A DNA stretch of 64,000 nucleotides from Enoplolaimus lenunculus (GCA_030248215.1 JASANG010002971.1:58906-122905); one strand, 5' to 3'. Positions 23,300 through 35,129 are shown, counted from the stretch's first letter. The notes: generated by a model not told the origin, from the sequence alone. Translations and numbers: made by a program.

Positions 23300-23479
23300 A
23301 TATTCGGTTTCCTGATCTTCTCCTGTTTCCAAATGGTGATTAGTATTGGGGTCTGCGGTATGATCATGCACGTTATTTGCGAGATTCTGCACGTATTCAT
23401 CATATTCCACAGCTTCCACAATTTGCCGACGTAAATTCTCAGAGGCGTCCAAAAAAGGAATGGCTATCTCTGTCGGTAT
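23300..23479 (-). CDS. Exon of an unrecognised gene (acidic, His-rich)
   Basis: Sixty codons ending at a strong donor TAT|GTAAGT. It reads IPTEIAIPFLDASENLRRQI, VEAVEYDEYVQNLANN, then GEDQETEY. The acceptor TTCAAG is moderate and the start could lie slightly upstream. Joins in phase 0 to 23038-22802. Confidence 0.5.
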
Positions 23480-23779
23480 CTTGAACGGAAGCACAATATA
23501 TTGATGCGAGTAAGCAAACAGTACTTCAAGTGTTACCGCCGCGTAATTATTAAACTACTAACTATATTCAGTTTTAAGATTAAACATGGAATAGTACTTA
23601 TAAGAAATATAGCAGCATCCTTTTGTAACTTTCCAATCAAAGGTTTTGATTTAGTTACCGACTGAAGACGAAACTTCCCGATACACAAATGAATGTACAA
23701 CCAAAGTGACAATGCCTTCCCATGTTGTTGTGCCTTGATGTTGTATTTATTAATTGTTGTATTTAGCACAACTAAATGT

Positions 23780-24720
23780 TACTTCTAGGCGCTAATATAA
23801 ATGTAGTTGTTCCCAACAAAAAATTTACATTTACAGATAGCTAAGCAAATTACTTAGCACATGAGTGTGTATCTGTCATTTCTTTTATATTACTTTTTTT
23901 CTTTTGACTAAAAGAATATTAGAGGCACGCATGCGTTTTTAACTGCTTCACTAACCAACTTACAGTTTAAGTAAATGTAAATCTTTAAGGACGATTCGGT
24001 ATTAAATTCCTTGAAACGGGTTTAAAAAATAATATGAATAACTTGCTCTTCTAATCTGGAAACTTTGGGCTCGTACGTGCTTGAATATAAATGTTAAACA
24101 CAAGGCACAAACCAGTAACAGATTAGTTTCAGAATTAAAGTGCTAACAATATTGAAAAATCAAAAAGAAATGATATTTCCCACGAATGGTTTAAGATCAA
24201 ACCCAAATCACATAAACAAAAAGTTTTCTCATAAAAAAAAAAAAACTTCCCCAAGAAAAACAAACACAAAAACACACACACACAAAAACACAAAATTCTT
24301 CATAATTCATTGTACATACGCGTGAGAATTCAAGTTTCAAAAATCCTGCATTTGAATTTTTACTTCACAGAAATTTCGCCATATTTACTAAGATTCTATA
24401 TATCTTTGTATTGTTCCACTTTAACCAAGATTAAGTAAATAGTTCAACAAATTATGCGCCCGGTTATTTTTATTCATATGTATATTATAAGTTTGCATGT
24501 TGTTTCTCGGTTCTATTTAACCCAAATTTCATATTTAAAATACAATTCTATCCACCCCTCTATTCAGTATGTTTAGAATTTATTTTATACTTTCACTTGC
24601 GAATACATATTAAAAGTAGACGAATTTACAACATTTATTTTTATGGGTCACTACTCATTTCTATTTCACAGTTTCAACATTTTACGGGCTGTCAAAACTT
24701 AGTTTTAGGTTACATCTAAC
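23780..24720. other. No gene seen; A/C-rich patch
   Basis: 24225-24300 is an A-rich run passing into CACACACACA-type sequence. The rest is featureless AT-rich DNA. Confidence 0.5.
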
Positions 24721-24724
24721 TCTA

Positions 24725-24855
24725 ACACACTACCAGATGCCATAAATTTAAAATATTAATTAATTATTTATTGATTTATGAGCGTCAAACCACATTCTTA
24801 GGTAGCACCCTGCACCCTGGAGTATGAATTCCTCACCCTATACTACTCACCCTGC
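24725..24855 (-). repeat. Inverted copy of the 15279-15420 repeat
   Basis: Reverse complement shows GTAGTATAGGGTGAGGAATT and GCTACCTAAGAATGTGG in the same order. Confidence 0.75.
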
Positions 24856-25050
24856 TGGTAAGAAAGCTGGTACTTAGAGAGTCTAACACCCATTTTTTCC
24901 AGTTGGCAACTGAGCCCGAACAAGCCTGTGAAGCAAACTAAACCCGATTGGATGACGTTAAAATAAACTTCATTAATTAAAGGTCCAGTTCACAAGTCTC
25001 AAGACCAAATATTTTGGCAGTTGAACACACCAGCTTCCACTATGATTTAT

Positions 25051-25480
25051 TATTTTCATTGTTTTTGTTGAAACCGGCTTGCTGTCCAAATATAACTTAT
25101 ATTCTCTTTCTCCGGTCTCAAAATGGACCTTTGTTATTGCCTCCACTACACAGAACTAAAGTATACAACGCTTCAACATGACTTAGAAAACTGTGGTCCT
25201 ACTCTCGGCTCGGCGGGTAAGAAAATGCTCTGCATAACTGCTGTGACCAGGGTGCAACCAGAATTACAATTTACCGGAACTTGAAAAATTTACCGGTAAC
25301 GGAACCGAAAAATGAAAAATACATGCCACCGAAAAATTCATTTAAATTTTAGTTTTGCAATATTATCGGTGAAATAACCCTAGTTGGAGTTCACTTTATC
25401 TGCTGTATTTTAGATTTTCATAATCCACGGAAGCGAAATCTACCTTCGATACATCATTATATCGGCGATTGTCAACGTTG
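25051..25480 (+). repeat. Segment duplicated in inverted orientation at about 40.0-40.4 kb
   Basis: Shared features include ACCGGCTTGCTGTCCAAATA, CGGCTCGGCGGGTAAGAAAA and TTTTCATAATCCACGGAAGC. The unit contains flank plus most of a CCGGAA MITE. Confidence 0.85.
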
Positions 25481-25523
25481 GAACGTGAAAAAATGCCGGA
25501 ATCGGAATTCCGGTTGCACCCTG
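25248..25523. mobile_element. hAT-like MITE, CCGGAA family
   Basis: CAGGGTGCAACCAGAATTAC to AATTCCGGTTGCACCCTG; flanks GCTGTGAC and GCTCCGAC (6 of 8). Confidence 0.75.
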
Positions 25524-25702
25524 GCTCCGACTAGTATACATAATTCGTACCGTACGCTACCTACAAATCAGTTACTCCGCTAGGACATTGGTGTATAATT
25601 AAACACAAATTTAACACCAGCGTTACAGACCAAACGAATTACTTTTTTGGGCTACGCTTAGTTGTTGTGAATGCTCCGTTCTGCCTGTTGGATCTTAAAC
25701 AT

Positions 25703-25744
25703 ATGAATGTGGATTTGCGGAGCAAACTGCCACCGGAAGTCCAG
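25703..25744 (+). CDS. Orphan candidate first coding exon
   Basis: ATG at 25703 reads MNVDLRSKLPPEVQ to CAG|GTACAG. The frame is also open upstream (NAPFCLLDLKH) from a CTTAG at about 25657, so it may be an internal exon. No partner exon was found on either side. Confidence 0.25.
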
Positions 25745-26525
25745 GTACAGTTCAAATTCATGCAAAATGTCGTCAATTGAATAAACCATTAAATTACATT
25801 ATTTGATATGCAATTTTGTGAGACTGAGTAAAAATTATTGATAAAGCACAACCTTTGGGGTTTAACTTTTTTCATTAAATTTCCGCTAAAATTTTTAACA
25901 CGAACGGGTTAAAAAGAAACAAAGTCAACGAAACACTACTTGGTCACGTAAAACTCATAATTATACACGTTTTTCGCCGCAACTAAACATTATTCAACTA
26001 ATTGTACGTACAGCTGTACAGTCACCGTGCTTACTTATTTTTCATCACAAACAGCTAGCAATTTTCAGACAAAAGCTTTGCCCAAAAGCCCACATTGTAA
26101 CCTATGAATATGCATTTGCAAGGTTTCCCGTAGTGAATAATTAATACGAATATATATATACATACACATACATATATACATAGAATAAAGTAAAGTCGTA
26201 TCAAACGTGCGTTTACGTTATAGGTATCCAAGTTACATGTATATACAGCTTTAGGAACCCATTCTCAATTGTATGTAGCACCATTCGCCAATTAGTAATA
26301 CAGTACTAAACAAGCGTATAGCGCAGCGGAAAATCTACAAACCAACTCGCACATAGATGGCCTATACGGCTAATTAGATGTGACAAAAAGTGCTGAATTT
26401 CGAACTTCAACATTTTCTGATTGAAAAACTATAGACTTATCAGTAAGACTGTGTTGCACTATACATCTTAAATATGCAAGTAGTATGCGGTAAGTCATTT
26501 ACTGATACCATACCTCTTAATTAAG
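25745..26525. other. No gene seen; short AT microsatellite
   Basis: 26149-26185 is an ATATATACATACATA-type microsatellite. Nothing else stands out. Confidence 0.5.
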
Positions 26526-26531
26526 AAACTG

Positions 26532-26946
26532 TACGTAACTGCCGGGTGCAAAGCGGAACTGGATTATACCGGAATCGAACTGCAAATTTATACCGAAATG
26601 GAAATCGGACTGCAAAATTTGTGACTATGCGGATAATTTGTATTAACAAAGTATAATATTGATTTAGAATATCTGTTGGCTGGCAACAATTCTCAAAGAC
26701 GTCGCATGAACAAATTGGCAATAATTTTTTAGCTCTGAATAGCTAAACTACAATCAATTATTGATACGTTAACATGCTGAAAACAATTGAATAGATAAAT
26801 GATGCATAATATGTATACAACATATAACAACAAGTACGCCTAAAATTATAATGTGGAAATTCCGATTCCGATTCATTGTGCAATCGGAATCACAACTCGG
26901 TTTGAATCGGAATTCTAATCGGAACCGGAATTCCAATTGCACCCTG
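26532..26946. mobile_element. CCGGAA-family relative (GCGGAACTGG form)
   Basis: Left CGGGTGCAAAGCGGAACTGG, right CCGGAATTCCAATTGCACCC. Flanks AACTGC and AATTGC are compatible with a worn duplication. The left half is repeated inverted at 29930-30152 and directly at 30448-30826. Confidence 0.6.
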
Positions 26947-26959
26947 GAATTGCGTATGT

Positions 26960-27680
26960 CGTCAGTCACCCATTGCCAATACTAAAAATTAACAACCACT
27001 ACCCCTAAAAGGGCTAACTAACAAAGCAATCATCGCTGATACGTATCGCACTAATATCGAGACTCATGACAAATCCCTTACTTTTTCCTATTGCCTATAC
27101 TTATCGCATTGGGGCTGTAAAACACATATCAATAATTATTCAATACCTGTCCAAAACAACAACAGAAATCCGCATATGTCCAGTGCTAAATAGCAACACA
27201 GTTACTAAACCTTTCTTATTCTACCAAAAACCAACTGTGAACACCAGTTATACATTGAATGTCATTTGGTTTTTCTTTACGCAAAACATACAAAACAACA
27301 ATAAATCTCTAATACATACAACAACTGCGAAATAAACGCTATAGTTCAATTTAACTTAAACTTCCATTTAGAACGCGAAAACGAGCAACAAACATCGTTG
27401 GTGAACTACTAGCGAAGCACACGGCAGCCATCATACAAACCATTTTATTCTTCGCCACTCGTTTGGTTATACGCGCAATAGAAAACTAACCTTATGATGT
27501 CTAGTTCGCTTATAAAGTAGTGATGCACCGATACTGATACCGATTCTAATTTAAACATACAATGCTTATAAATAAAATTTTTCACAAGAAACAGAACTGT
27601 ACTCGAATGGTTGGACCGGTTCTTTAGATATTGTAAGCGAGAAAGGGCCACATAATATTCAACGAGCCGCCCAATGATTC
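26960..27680. other. No gene seen
   Basis: Open frames here (27066-27335, 27445-27651) have no recognisable protein and no convincing splice sites. Confidence 0.4.
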
Positions 27681-27687
27681 ATTAAGA

Positions 27688-27971
27688 TCCTGTGATCCAT
27701 CGGGACCTTTTGTTTATCGACGCCCCCGTGTAGTTCACAGATGCCTCATTCAAGGTGAAAGCGTAGTGCAATTATTAATCGAGTGACCCATGTTTTGTGC
27801 ATATACTGCAAAAGATTCGCTGTATGAGAACGTCTGAAACGGTCAGAACTTAGACTAATTTCCTACGAGTTCGAGTATCATAGAGAGTCCCTCAAGGTGT
27901 AGCACCCTGACGGGACAAGCCCCCTAAGTGTACTGGTACGCTAGCCGCGGCACTACCGCCGTCTGATGGAT
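27688..27971. mobile_element. Possible small element with inverted ends
   Basis: TGATCCATC at 27688 and GATGGATCA at 27962 form inverted ends. The interior is GC-richer than the surroundings (CTAGCCGCGGCACTACCGCC). Nature unknown. Confidence 0.35.
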
Positions 27972-28187
27972 CATTATGAATATAATCATACAGGTTCGCC
28001 TGGGTGCAAAACTAAACTGAATTAGATCTGAATGAGAATTTTTTACCGGAATCTTAAGCATACTAGAAATTTTTAAACAACATTCTATTTTCTTGCATAC
28101 GAAGCCTTATGATACACATTTTATATACGCTTTTGTAATGTTTGTTTCAGAATGTTCTCTGCTGCCGGTTTACATAGGGTTACGTAG

Positions 28188-28949
28188 CAGGGTTTCAATC
28201 GGAAGTAAATTTTGTCAGAAGCGGACTCGGAATCAAATTTTTTTGTCAGAACCGGAATGGGAATCGGAATTTAAGTTTTAGTAAATATATCAAAAACTAA
28301 AGTGTATCAATTTACACTTTTTGTTGAAGTATGTTTGTCTGTATTGTTCACATTTTCAGTAAAAATTGCTTGTATAGCTGACTGTGTTAGCGATCTACTA
28401 ACCTGAAAAATTATGATAAATGGAGGTGTGCCCATTCTAAGAGCACCCTGTCAATTCTGAAATCACAGGAACAACTTAGCCATAAGTTTAAATGCTGTTA
28501 AGCATTTTGAGCATTTCAAAGCTTAAATATGAAGTCTTATGAAATCATAAATAACAGGACCCAGATTTTAAAAAATTAATCAATTTAATGGAGCGTCGTT
28601 TTCACTACAGTATGGATACTGTTGAGCCAAATATCGAGCTGTATTTGAGAACTAGTGGGGCTAACATTACTGCTTGTCCCTATGAATTAGAATGTTATGT
28701 TTAGACTTTGTTATTCGTTTAAACGTAGAGCTTAAAGTTTTCAATTGCAGTGACATTTTGACAACCAGCGAAACAATTTACTCTGCTGCTGGGAATAATT
28801 AGTAACAAAAATAAACTGATTTGCAAACAAATGAAAAAATAGGCAAAGTATAAGTTCAATCAGCTTAAAACTCGTAACCGAAGGTAATCGAAATCGGAAC
28901 CCAAGTTTTTTCGGAATTTTAGCGGAATCGGAATTCCGTTGGAACCTTG
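28188..28949. mobile_element. hAT-like MITE, CAGGGTTTCAATCGG form
   Basis: CAGGGTTTCAATCGGAAGT to CCGTTGGAACCTTG, perfect 8-bp duplication TTACGTAG. 762 bp. Confidence 0.85.
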
Positions 28950-29076
28950 TTACGTAGTGTGTGTGCATACCAGCCACAACTTAAATAATAATCATTATGA
29001 AAAACATAAGATAACAAAAACAGCAAGCGGAGTGTCGGTCGGAATCTTATCTGGAATCGAAATTCCGTTTGCACCT

Positions 29077-29246
29077 CAGGCCCGTAGCCAGCTCACCTTG
29101 CAAGGAGGGCCTAAAATATTTCAGGAGGGGCATTCAAGGGTTTTCAACGACTTACAAGCAAGATTGGAAATCTTCTGGGAGGGGGGGGGCAAAATTTTTC
29201 AACGGGAAACTGACCCCCCCCCTGCGCCCCCTTGGCAACGGGCCCG
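29077..29246. mobile_element. hAT-like MITE, CAGGCCCGTAGCC family
   Basis: CAGGCCCGTAGCCAGCTC to CTTGGCAACGGGCCCG, perfect 8-bp duplication TTGCACCT. The duplicated site is the terminal TTGCACC(C)T of a CCGGAA-type element, so this is an insertion into another element's end. A fragment of the family is at about 8786-8812. Confidence 0.8.
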
Positions 29247-29453
29247 TTGCACCTTGAAAATTCCACGTTCAGCTTGCGCGAAACTAACAAGACACAATTC
29301 CAGATTATTAGTTTATAACTGTCCAATTTTAAATTCGGCAGAATCAGAAGACACAAAAGTTGCCTTGAAAACTTTAAACTGGTGTTTAACCAATACTGTA
29401 AAATACCGATATACCGATACCAATATTTGGACACCAAAACCAATAGGATGCGG

Positions 29454-29831
29454 CAGGTTTCCAACCGGAACTAAGTAATACCGAAACAGGAACAGTATAT
29501 ATTTGAATTTTTTGTAGCAACCAGAATAGGAACAGGAACCGGATTTTGAAATAATTTTCAACATAGAATTACGGTGAAACTGTTTAAAAAATAGATCACA
29601 CATAGGTTAAGCGAATTTTCAGCTATTTCATCACAAAGTTTTGCGAAAACAGCAGATATCTAATCTAACACTTGATTAACAGAATTGAACAAATAGCATA
29701 AACACTTATTTTCGAAATTACAACTTTTTAAAGAAAAAGTTTTCACTATATACGATTATGACTAATTTACCACAAAACCCAACCAACAGCAACAGGAATC
29801 GAATTATTGCAGGAATTCCGGTTGAACTTTG
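29454..29831. mobile_element. hAT-like MITE, CAGGTTTCCAACCGG form
   Basis: CAGGTTTCCAACCGGAAC to AATTCCGGTTGAACTTTG; flanks GGATGCGG and GGATGCAG (7 of 8). Confidence 0.8.
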
Positions 29832-29929
29832 GGATGCAGATTATTTACTTGTATACAAACACAACAAATCTTAGAGATTGGAAGTAAAAAATTTTTTCCA
29901 ATAAGTTAACTTATCAATAATTGATTGTA

Positions 29930-30152
29930 GTTTAGTTTTATATACAAAACCAAAAAATGATTGCCAATTTGTTCATGCGACGTTTTTGAGAATTGTTACC
30001 AGACAGCAGACACCCTAAATCAATATTCCAACTGTTCATACAAAAAATTATCCGTACAGTCACAAATTTTGTATATAGTTCCGATTCCGATATAAATTTG
30101 CTATTCCAATCACGATTCCGATTCAGGTATAATCCAGTTCCGCTTTGCACCC
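29930..30152 (-). mobile_element. Truncated CCGGAA-family relative
   Basis: Inverted match to the left half of 26532-26946, ending AATCCAGTTCCGCTTTGCACC. Only one end is seen. Confidence 0.6.
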
Positions 30153-30447
30153 TGTTCAACCTCACCTACTGTCGATTTGTTCTGTTCATTTTTTCAAAGT
30201 TATTGCTTGCACAAACCTATCTTAACAAATCGAAATTTTCTGACGCCTTTCTAAGGTCTGCCCCCTAATTTAATTTCGGTTTAAGTTGTGAGCCTGACAA
30301 GACGTGCTCCTGTAAAAAATGTGAAGCAGAAACAAAAGGCGATGAACAAAAGAATCAATCAATGTCTCCAGCATGCACATTCAGATCAGATAGGTCTTTA
30401 TTTATTAGCCTGCATCTGGGATTCGCGCATCTTAAATTAGCCACTCC

Positions 30448-30826
30448 CAGGGTGTAAAGCGGAACTGGATTATACCGAAATCGGAACTACAAATTTTGTG
30501 GCTACACGGATAATTTATATAACAAGAATAATATTGATTTACGGTGTCTGTTGGCTGGCAACATATTGTCAAAACGTCGCACGAACAATTGGCAATCGAT
30601 TTTGGTTCGGTAAAGCTAAACTGCTATTATATAGGTAAGTTAACTCATTGAAAACAATTTAATAGATAAATGATACAGAATTTTTATGTAACATATCACA
30701 ACAAGTAGGTCTAAAATTAAAATGTCAAAATTAAGATTCCGATCGATAGTGCAACCGGAATCAGACTTGGAACTCGTTTTGAACCGGAACTTTAATCGGA
30801 ATCCGAATCACGGCGCCCTATAAGTA
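30448..30826 (+). mobile_element. CCGGAA-family relative (GCGGAACTGG form)
   Basis: Starts CAGGGTGTAAAGCGGAACTG; same interior as 26532-26946 (GGCTGGCAAC, GTCGCACGAACAA). Right end worn; no clear duplication. Confidence 0.6.
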
Positions 30827-31616
30827 CGTATATATTTCTCAGATGCTATGTAAATTATACATTCAACTGCATACATTCGTCTGACAACAAAGTACAAAAG
30901 AATCCGCATTTGTATGCTGCGAAAAATCCCAATACCTACACCCTGACTTTACCGATATCGAAATATCGATTCAACATTACTTTAGACCCACCCACGCAAA
31001 AACTACGCGACATTTCAACAATTCACGAAGCATATAATACAGAAATACCAAAAACAAACAAGACAAAAATAATACCAGACTGTTTGTACACCGTGTTTTG
31101 AGCACCTTACAGCTGTATCGGACTAAACAAAACAATACAAATGAAACGTTTACGACAAAGGGTTAAACCAGGAGGGTTGACATTTGGTCCATATGTGTTT
31201 CAAGTTCATTTCCAGTGGATAAAACAAGAGACACCTGTCGAATATTTATCGAACGCGAGCCACCTATTCAAAAACATGGATACGGCCATATGTCAAATAT
31301 AGAATTATAATGCACAACTCGTTTCCAAAAATTACAAAGTACGTATATATGTTTTTGTAATATATGAAGTATTAATATACGTATTTGTTAGCACTGTTAC
31401 AGTGTATATTACTCTGTATATGGTGAGGTACAAAATAGACTCTCAAATACAGGTAATTTAACATAATGTTGTGAATTATCCACAGTCCAGTTTTAATCTT
31501 TGCAGTTGTATTATAAATTTAAAAGTTTCAATAATAGCATGCGTCTGCTAAAACAGTTTGACCGCACGCTGAGCTAGCTAAGAGCCTGCCCACGCCTCAA
31601 TCATAACTTTACGTAT
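30827..31616. other. No gene seen
   Basis: AT-rich intergenic-like DNA without repeats shared in this window. Confidence 0.4.
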
Positions 31617-31624
31617 TCCATCAT

Positions 31625-31993
31625 TAGGGTTCAACCAGAATTCCTGTTCCGGCCGGAATTCCTGCAAAAGTTTAATTCCTGTTCCTGTTCCAGCATTCCA
31701 AGATGCAGGAACCGGAATTTGTACGGTTTTGTGGTAAATTATTCATAATGGTTTAAAAATTGGAAACTTTGTCTTTGAACAATTGTTATTTCAAAATGAG
31801 CGTTTTGTAATTAGTTCAATTTTGTTAACCGTTTTATAGCTGAAAATAGGCTTAAGCCATTTTTTGGCAAGTTTTCTAGGCGACGACAATTGTTTCAAAT
31901 TCCTGTCCTTGTTTCTGTTCAAGTTCTTGCAAAGAAATTCTACACCTGCTCCTGGTCCTGTCCCAGCAAAATTTAGTTGCTCTTGGAACCCTG
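31625..31993. mobile_element. hAT-like MITE, TAGGGTTCAACC form
   Basis: TAGGGTTCAACCAGAATTCC to GCTCTTGGAACCCTG, perfect 8-bp duplication TCCATCAT. Interior rich in TTCCTGTTCC, like 983-1253. Confidence 0.85.
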
Positions 31994-32614
31994 TCCATCA
32001 TATGTCCAAGACAACCAAGGTCTATGGTGTTTAAACACTGCTAACCCAAATGTAAACAGTGCAGCAGGAATGTGCCGATTTAACGCCGTCGATGTTGATA
32101 GGAAATGTGCTTTAGTATCATTGCCGGACGAGAACGAGAATCTCAGCAGCTACTGGACCGATTACTGCTACCGGTCATATTTTTAAAATACAGCACTTTT
32201 CGAGCACCATCATTGCATTTGAAACAATACAACTACAACTACGTTTTCAGCATTGCGTACACAAATATGTTTAAAACCACAAATCTGAAAGCCAATCTGC
32301 AGGACTGTTTCGTACGTGCGGTGCAGTTTCGTATATTCAACGGAAATTTTTTTGCAGATTTCTGACTTTTTCTATTACACTCCGGCTAATGGTCCATTGT
32401 ACCAAATTCATTATCCTCGCAGGTCATTTCATAAAATAATTCCATCCTATTTTCAGCCATTGCACTGTTGAGAACTGTTAATTTTAATCATTTTTTGTAA
32501 ACATCGTCGAGAGCGCTTGATTACTGTTTTCACTTACATCGGTGTCGCTATAAACAAAACGTGCCGAACATCAGATGGAAAAGTCTGCAGCCATAAAAAC
32601 AAACTCGTTACAAG

Positions 32615-32989
32615 CAATGGCGGATCCATGGGCGGCACCTTGGCCGTGGCCCCCCCTGCTGTTCAACACTGTTTATTTCTCTGTTTTATACACAATAGTA
32701 TAAGCACGCTTTAAAGTTTCGAACTCACCTATATTTGGCCCTGGAGTCATTTATGCGCTACAATAAGGGATAATAGACATTTACGGACTCTAACAAGGGT
32801 TTAAGGACTCTACCCGCTTACGAACTCTTATTATGGATACGGACTCTTATTATGGATACGGACTCCTATTAATTTGGACTCAAAATAGTGACCCCCTCTT
32901 ATTTGGGTCACCACAGTATGGGTCAAAAATACGTTTATTACCTGTGAAATTTTGGCACCCCCCGTTTTGAAATCCTGGATCCGCCACTG
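32615..32989. mobile_element. hAT-like MITE, GGCGGATCC family
   Basis: CAATGGCGGATCCATG to CTGGATCCGCCACTG; flanks GTTACAAG and GTTGCAAG (7 of 8). Inserted in the transposase relic. Confidence 0.88.
32740..32912. repeat. Dispersed ACGGACTC repeat
   Basis: Several TACGGACTCTTATTATGG-type units followed by TTGGACTCAAAAT and TTTGGGTCAC, as at 12735-12890 and 56255-56320. Here it sits inside the MITE. Confidence 0.65.
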
Positions 32990-33033
32990 GTTGCAAGTTG
33001 CAAAATCTACAGAACACTTCGTCCCGTTTGACT

Positions 33034-33075
33034 CGTTCCATACGCAGCACGTATCGTTCCATACGGAGCACGTAA
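33034..33075. repeat. 21-bp tandem duplication inside the transposase relic
   Basis: Two adjacent 21-bp units, CGTTCCATACGCAGCACGTAT and its copy, differ at two bases and add a repeated V-W-N-x motif to the reading frame. Confidence 0.8.
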
Positions 33076-34785
33076 CGCGGCTGTTGCGTAAATTCCATAT
33101 GGTAAAATTGTATGTAGATAACTTGCGGCGATAGTGCATCTTTGATGCTGGAGTGCAAGGAGTTAGCAGTTTTTCCATGTCGAAATTGGCAACTGCAACT
33201 CCAGCGTCCGATCGACAAACGACACTATCTTCGCGCTTGCAACTGAACGCCTGCTGCGTCCGCCGCTTGTGGTTTTCATAATCGTCTTGCTGATACAGCT
33301 TTTGCTGGAATGTGGCTAACTCTTACATTACTCAAAAGCCACATACGTCCTTTCGTTCACGTTCGAAACTGTAGTTATATTCGCTTTTGAATAGGCGGTT
33401 AAATTTGTCATGCGAATTAGGTTCACTAGCATTCGTAGAGTATTCGCGATACAATGCAGCAATGGATAAGCCAGGTTGTAAAAATTTGTGTTGGCTTACC
33501 GTTTGACGTCGATGAGAATCACTATCGCATTCCACTTTCGTAACCGGGAATTGATCAAGAAAATTTCGAAATCTTTAATCGATCGTCGCTGACTTTGAAA
33601 GCGCGAGGTAGTCAACCACCATTGTCTTGTGGGGTAAGACCATGTTGAGCTTCGGATTCTGGCTTCACTTATTGAAAACGTTTTACAAAAACGGTACGAC
33701 AAACCCGCGTATTGCTGCCGTCCTGTAATGCAAAAAAGTTCGAAACTGTGAGCGTGTAACATGCAGCAAAATTAAAGACCGCTTCTCAGTAGATGTATCA
33801 GCCGACAGGCTGCCAAAAATTTTCCGGCGGACATCTTGGCTTAACGTCAAACATCGCACGATTTTGCATTTACATTCGAACTACTGAAAGGTCTTGGCTT
33901 CGACAATCGTTCACATGCGGTTAACATGAGCCAAATCGTGATTTGTATTTTTTCTAAACTTTTCAGTGTTTGCTTCGGGACGCTACATTTGCGAGTTACC
34001 GGCGCTTTTTCCCTTTGCTCAATCCCCGCGTACATTGTATTCCAAACCAAGATGTAAGATGCCTAGAATTGACCCAGCCGCAAATTTTTTGTCTCTCTCG
34101 GCATCTTTTTCTTAGTGTGCGTTTTCACATTTCGACTACATATCGCAATAATTTCTAAATACTCGAAGGCGCGCAGTCATCCTGATGATCACTGTCGTAA
34201 TCCGTAGAATCACTACTTTCTCCCCCTTTATCAGCCGGAACGCTGGTGAACAGAGGTTGCCTTAGCCTAGTTTCAGGCGTTGGAGCCGTTAAATCAGCCA
34301 ACAGATGTCAACAACTGATTTGCTCGCGGTTTCAAATGGCAGTACTTATCATTGTAGTGATTGACGTATTCGGCAGCTGAATTCACAGCGTCTTGCAGCG
34401 AACGCTTAGCTGCATAGGTTTCACAATTTGAACAATCGAAGCTGTGAATTTGGGATGTTATTGGAACGTATCTGACGTTGTGCTTCGGAAAAAATCAACA
34501 CAAAATAGTTTGCAGCGGTATTTCACCTAACCGAATTGGGGTTAAATAATGTGTTCCGTCCAAAATGGCGAACCTTTAATTTTTATCGAAACAATATCGT
34601 TCATGTGAACCATTCCTTTCGTGTTGTGAAGTCAAGCACTACCGAAAATATTTGTTGCAGTATATATATTACGTTCACAGTTATAGTCAGTGTGACACAG
34701 GAAAACACAAAAATTACCCTTTTGTTTATGTTTGATCTTAGTCATTTGAACGACTAAGCTAAAAAATACTCAATTTTTATCGTCA

Positions 34786-34919
34786 TTTTTTAGCAAAATA
34801 CGATAATATCCACCGGCCAAAATTTAAAACCGGAATTTTTAATTCCGGTGAAAAATTACCGGAGCCAGAACCAGGGCAAAATTTGCCGGAACGGGAACCC
34901 GAATTCCGGTTGCACCCTG
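34786..34919. mobile_element. CCGGAA MITE, right end
   Basis: Ends GAATTCCGGTTGCACCCTG after ACCGGAGCC and CCGGAATT repeats. The left end is not identified. TCCGGTTCCGG words continue to about 35000. Confidence 0.6.
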
Positions 34920-35129
34920 AATATATACAATATACAATATCCTGTATCCGACTCCTGTTCGGGTAATAATTCAATATCCGTATCCGGTTCCGGTAAGGTA
35001 TTGTACCACTGAGTACAATATCGTAGAATATAGAAGGCGTGTCGGACACAAGATCCTGCCGGAGACGCAATGTATTGTTGATAGGAATCGGATAAGATAG
35101 CAATGCTGGTATGTCGTAGCATATCTTAC

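Larger units (their letters stand above)
32500..34450 (-). pseudogene. Decayed DDE transposase-like gene (SD..GQN family)
   Basis: Protein blocks in order along the minus strand: a Cys motif (CSNCET) and acidic Ser/Asp stretch (34165-34440), a Lys/Arg-rich region (33847-34050), FRNFLDQFPV...DSHRR and GLSIAALYREY (33400-33560), SEYNYSFERERKDVC (33310-33370), FDMEKLL...YRRKLSTYNFTIW (33080-33200), then VYSDTD at about 32540. From memory, this order (SHY, LY..Y, F..SF..P..D.C, YNL.I, YSD.C.GQN) belongs to a transposon-encoded protein family common in invertebrates, with the final Asp catalytic. It is dead: MITE 32615-32989 splits it, a TGA lies at 32571-32573, frames shift several times, and 21 bp are duplicated at 33034-33075. 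Confidence 0.6.

Noticed and set aside
28939..29478. 179-codon plus-strand open frame
   Set aside because: It crosses the end of one MITE, the whole of another (29077-29246) and the start of a third, so it is not a gene.
31977..32186. 69-codon plus-strand open frame downstream of a MITE
   Set aside because: It begins inside the MITE end and has no recognisable protein. It lies beyond the end of the decayed transposase gene on the other strand, so it may be a shadow of that gene's 3' part.
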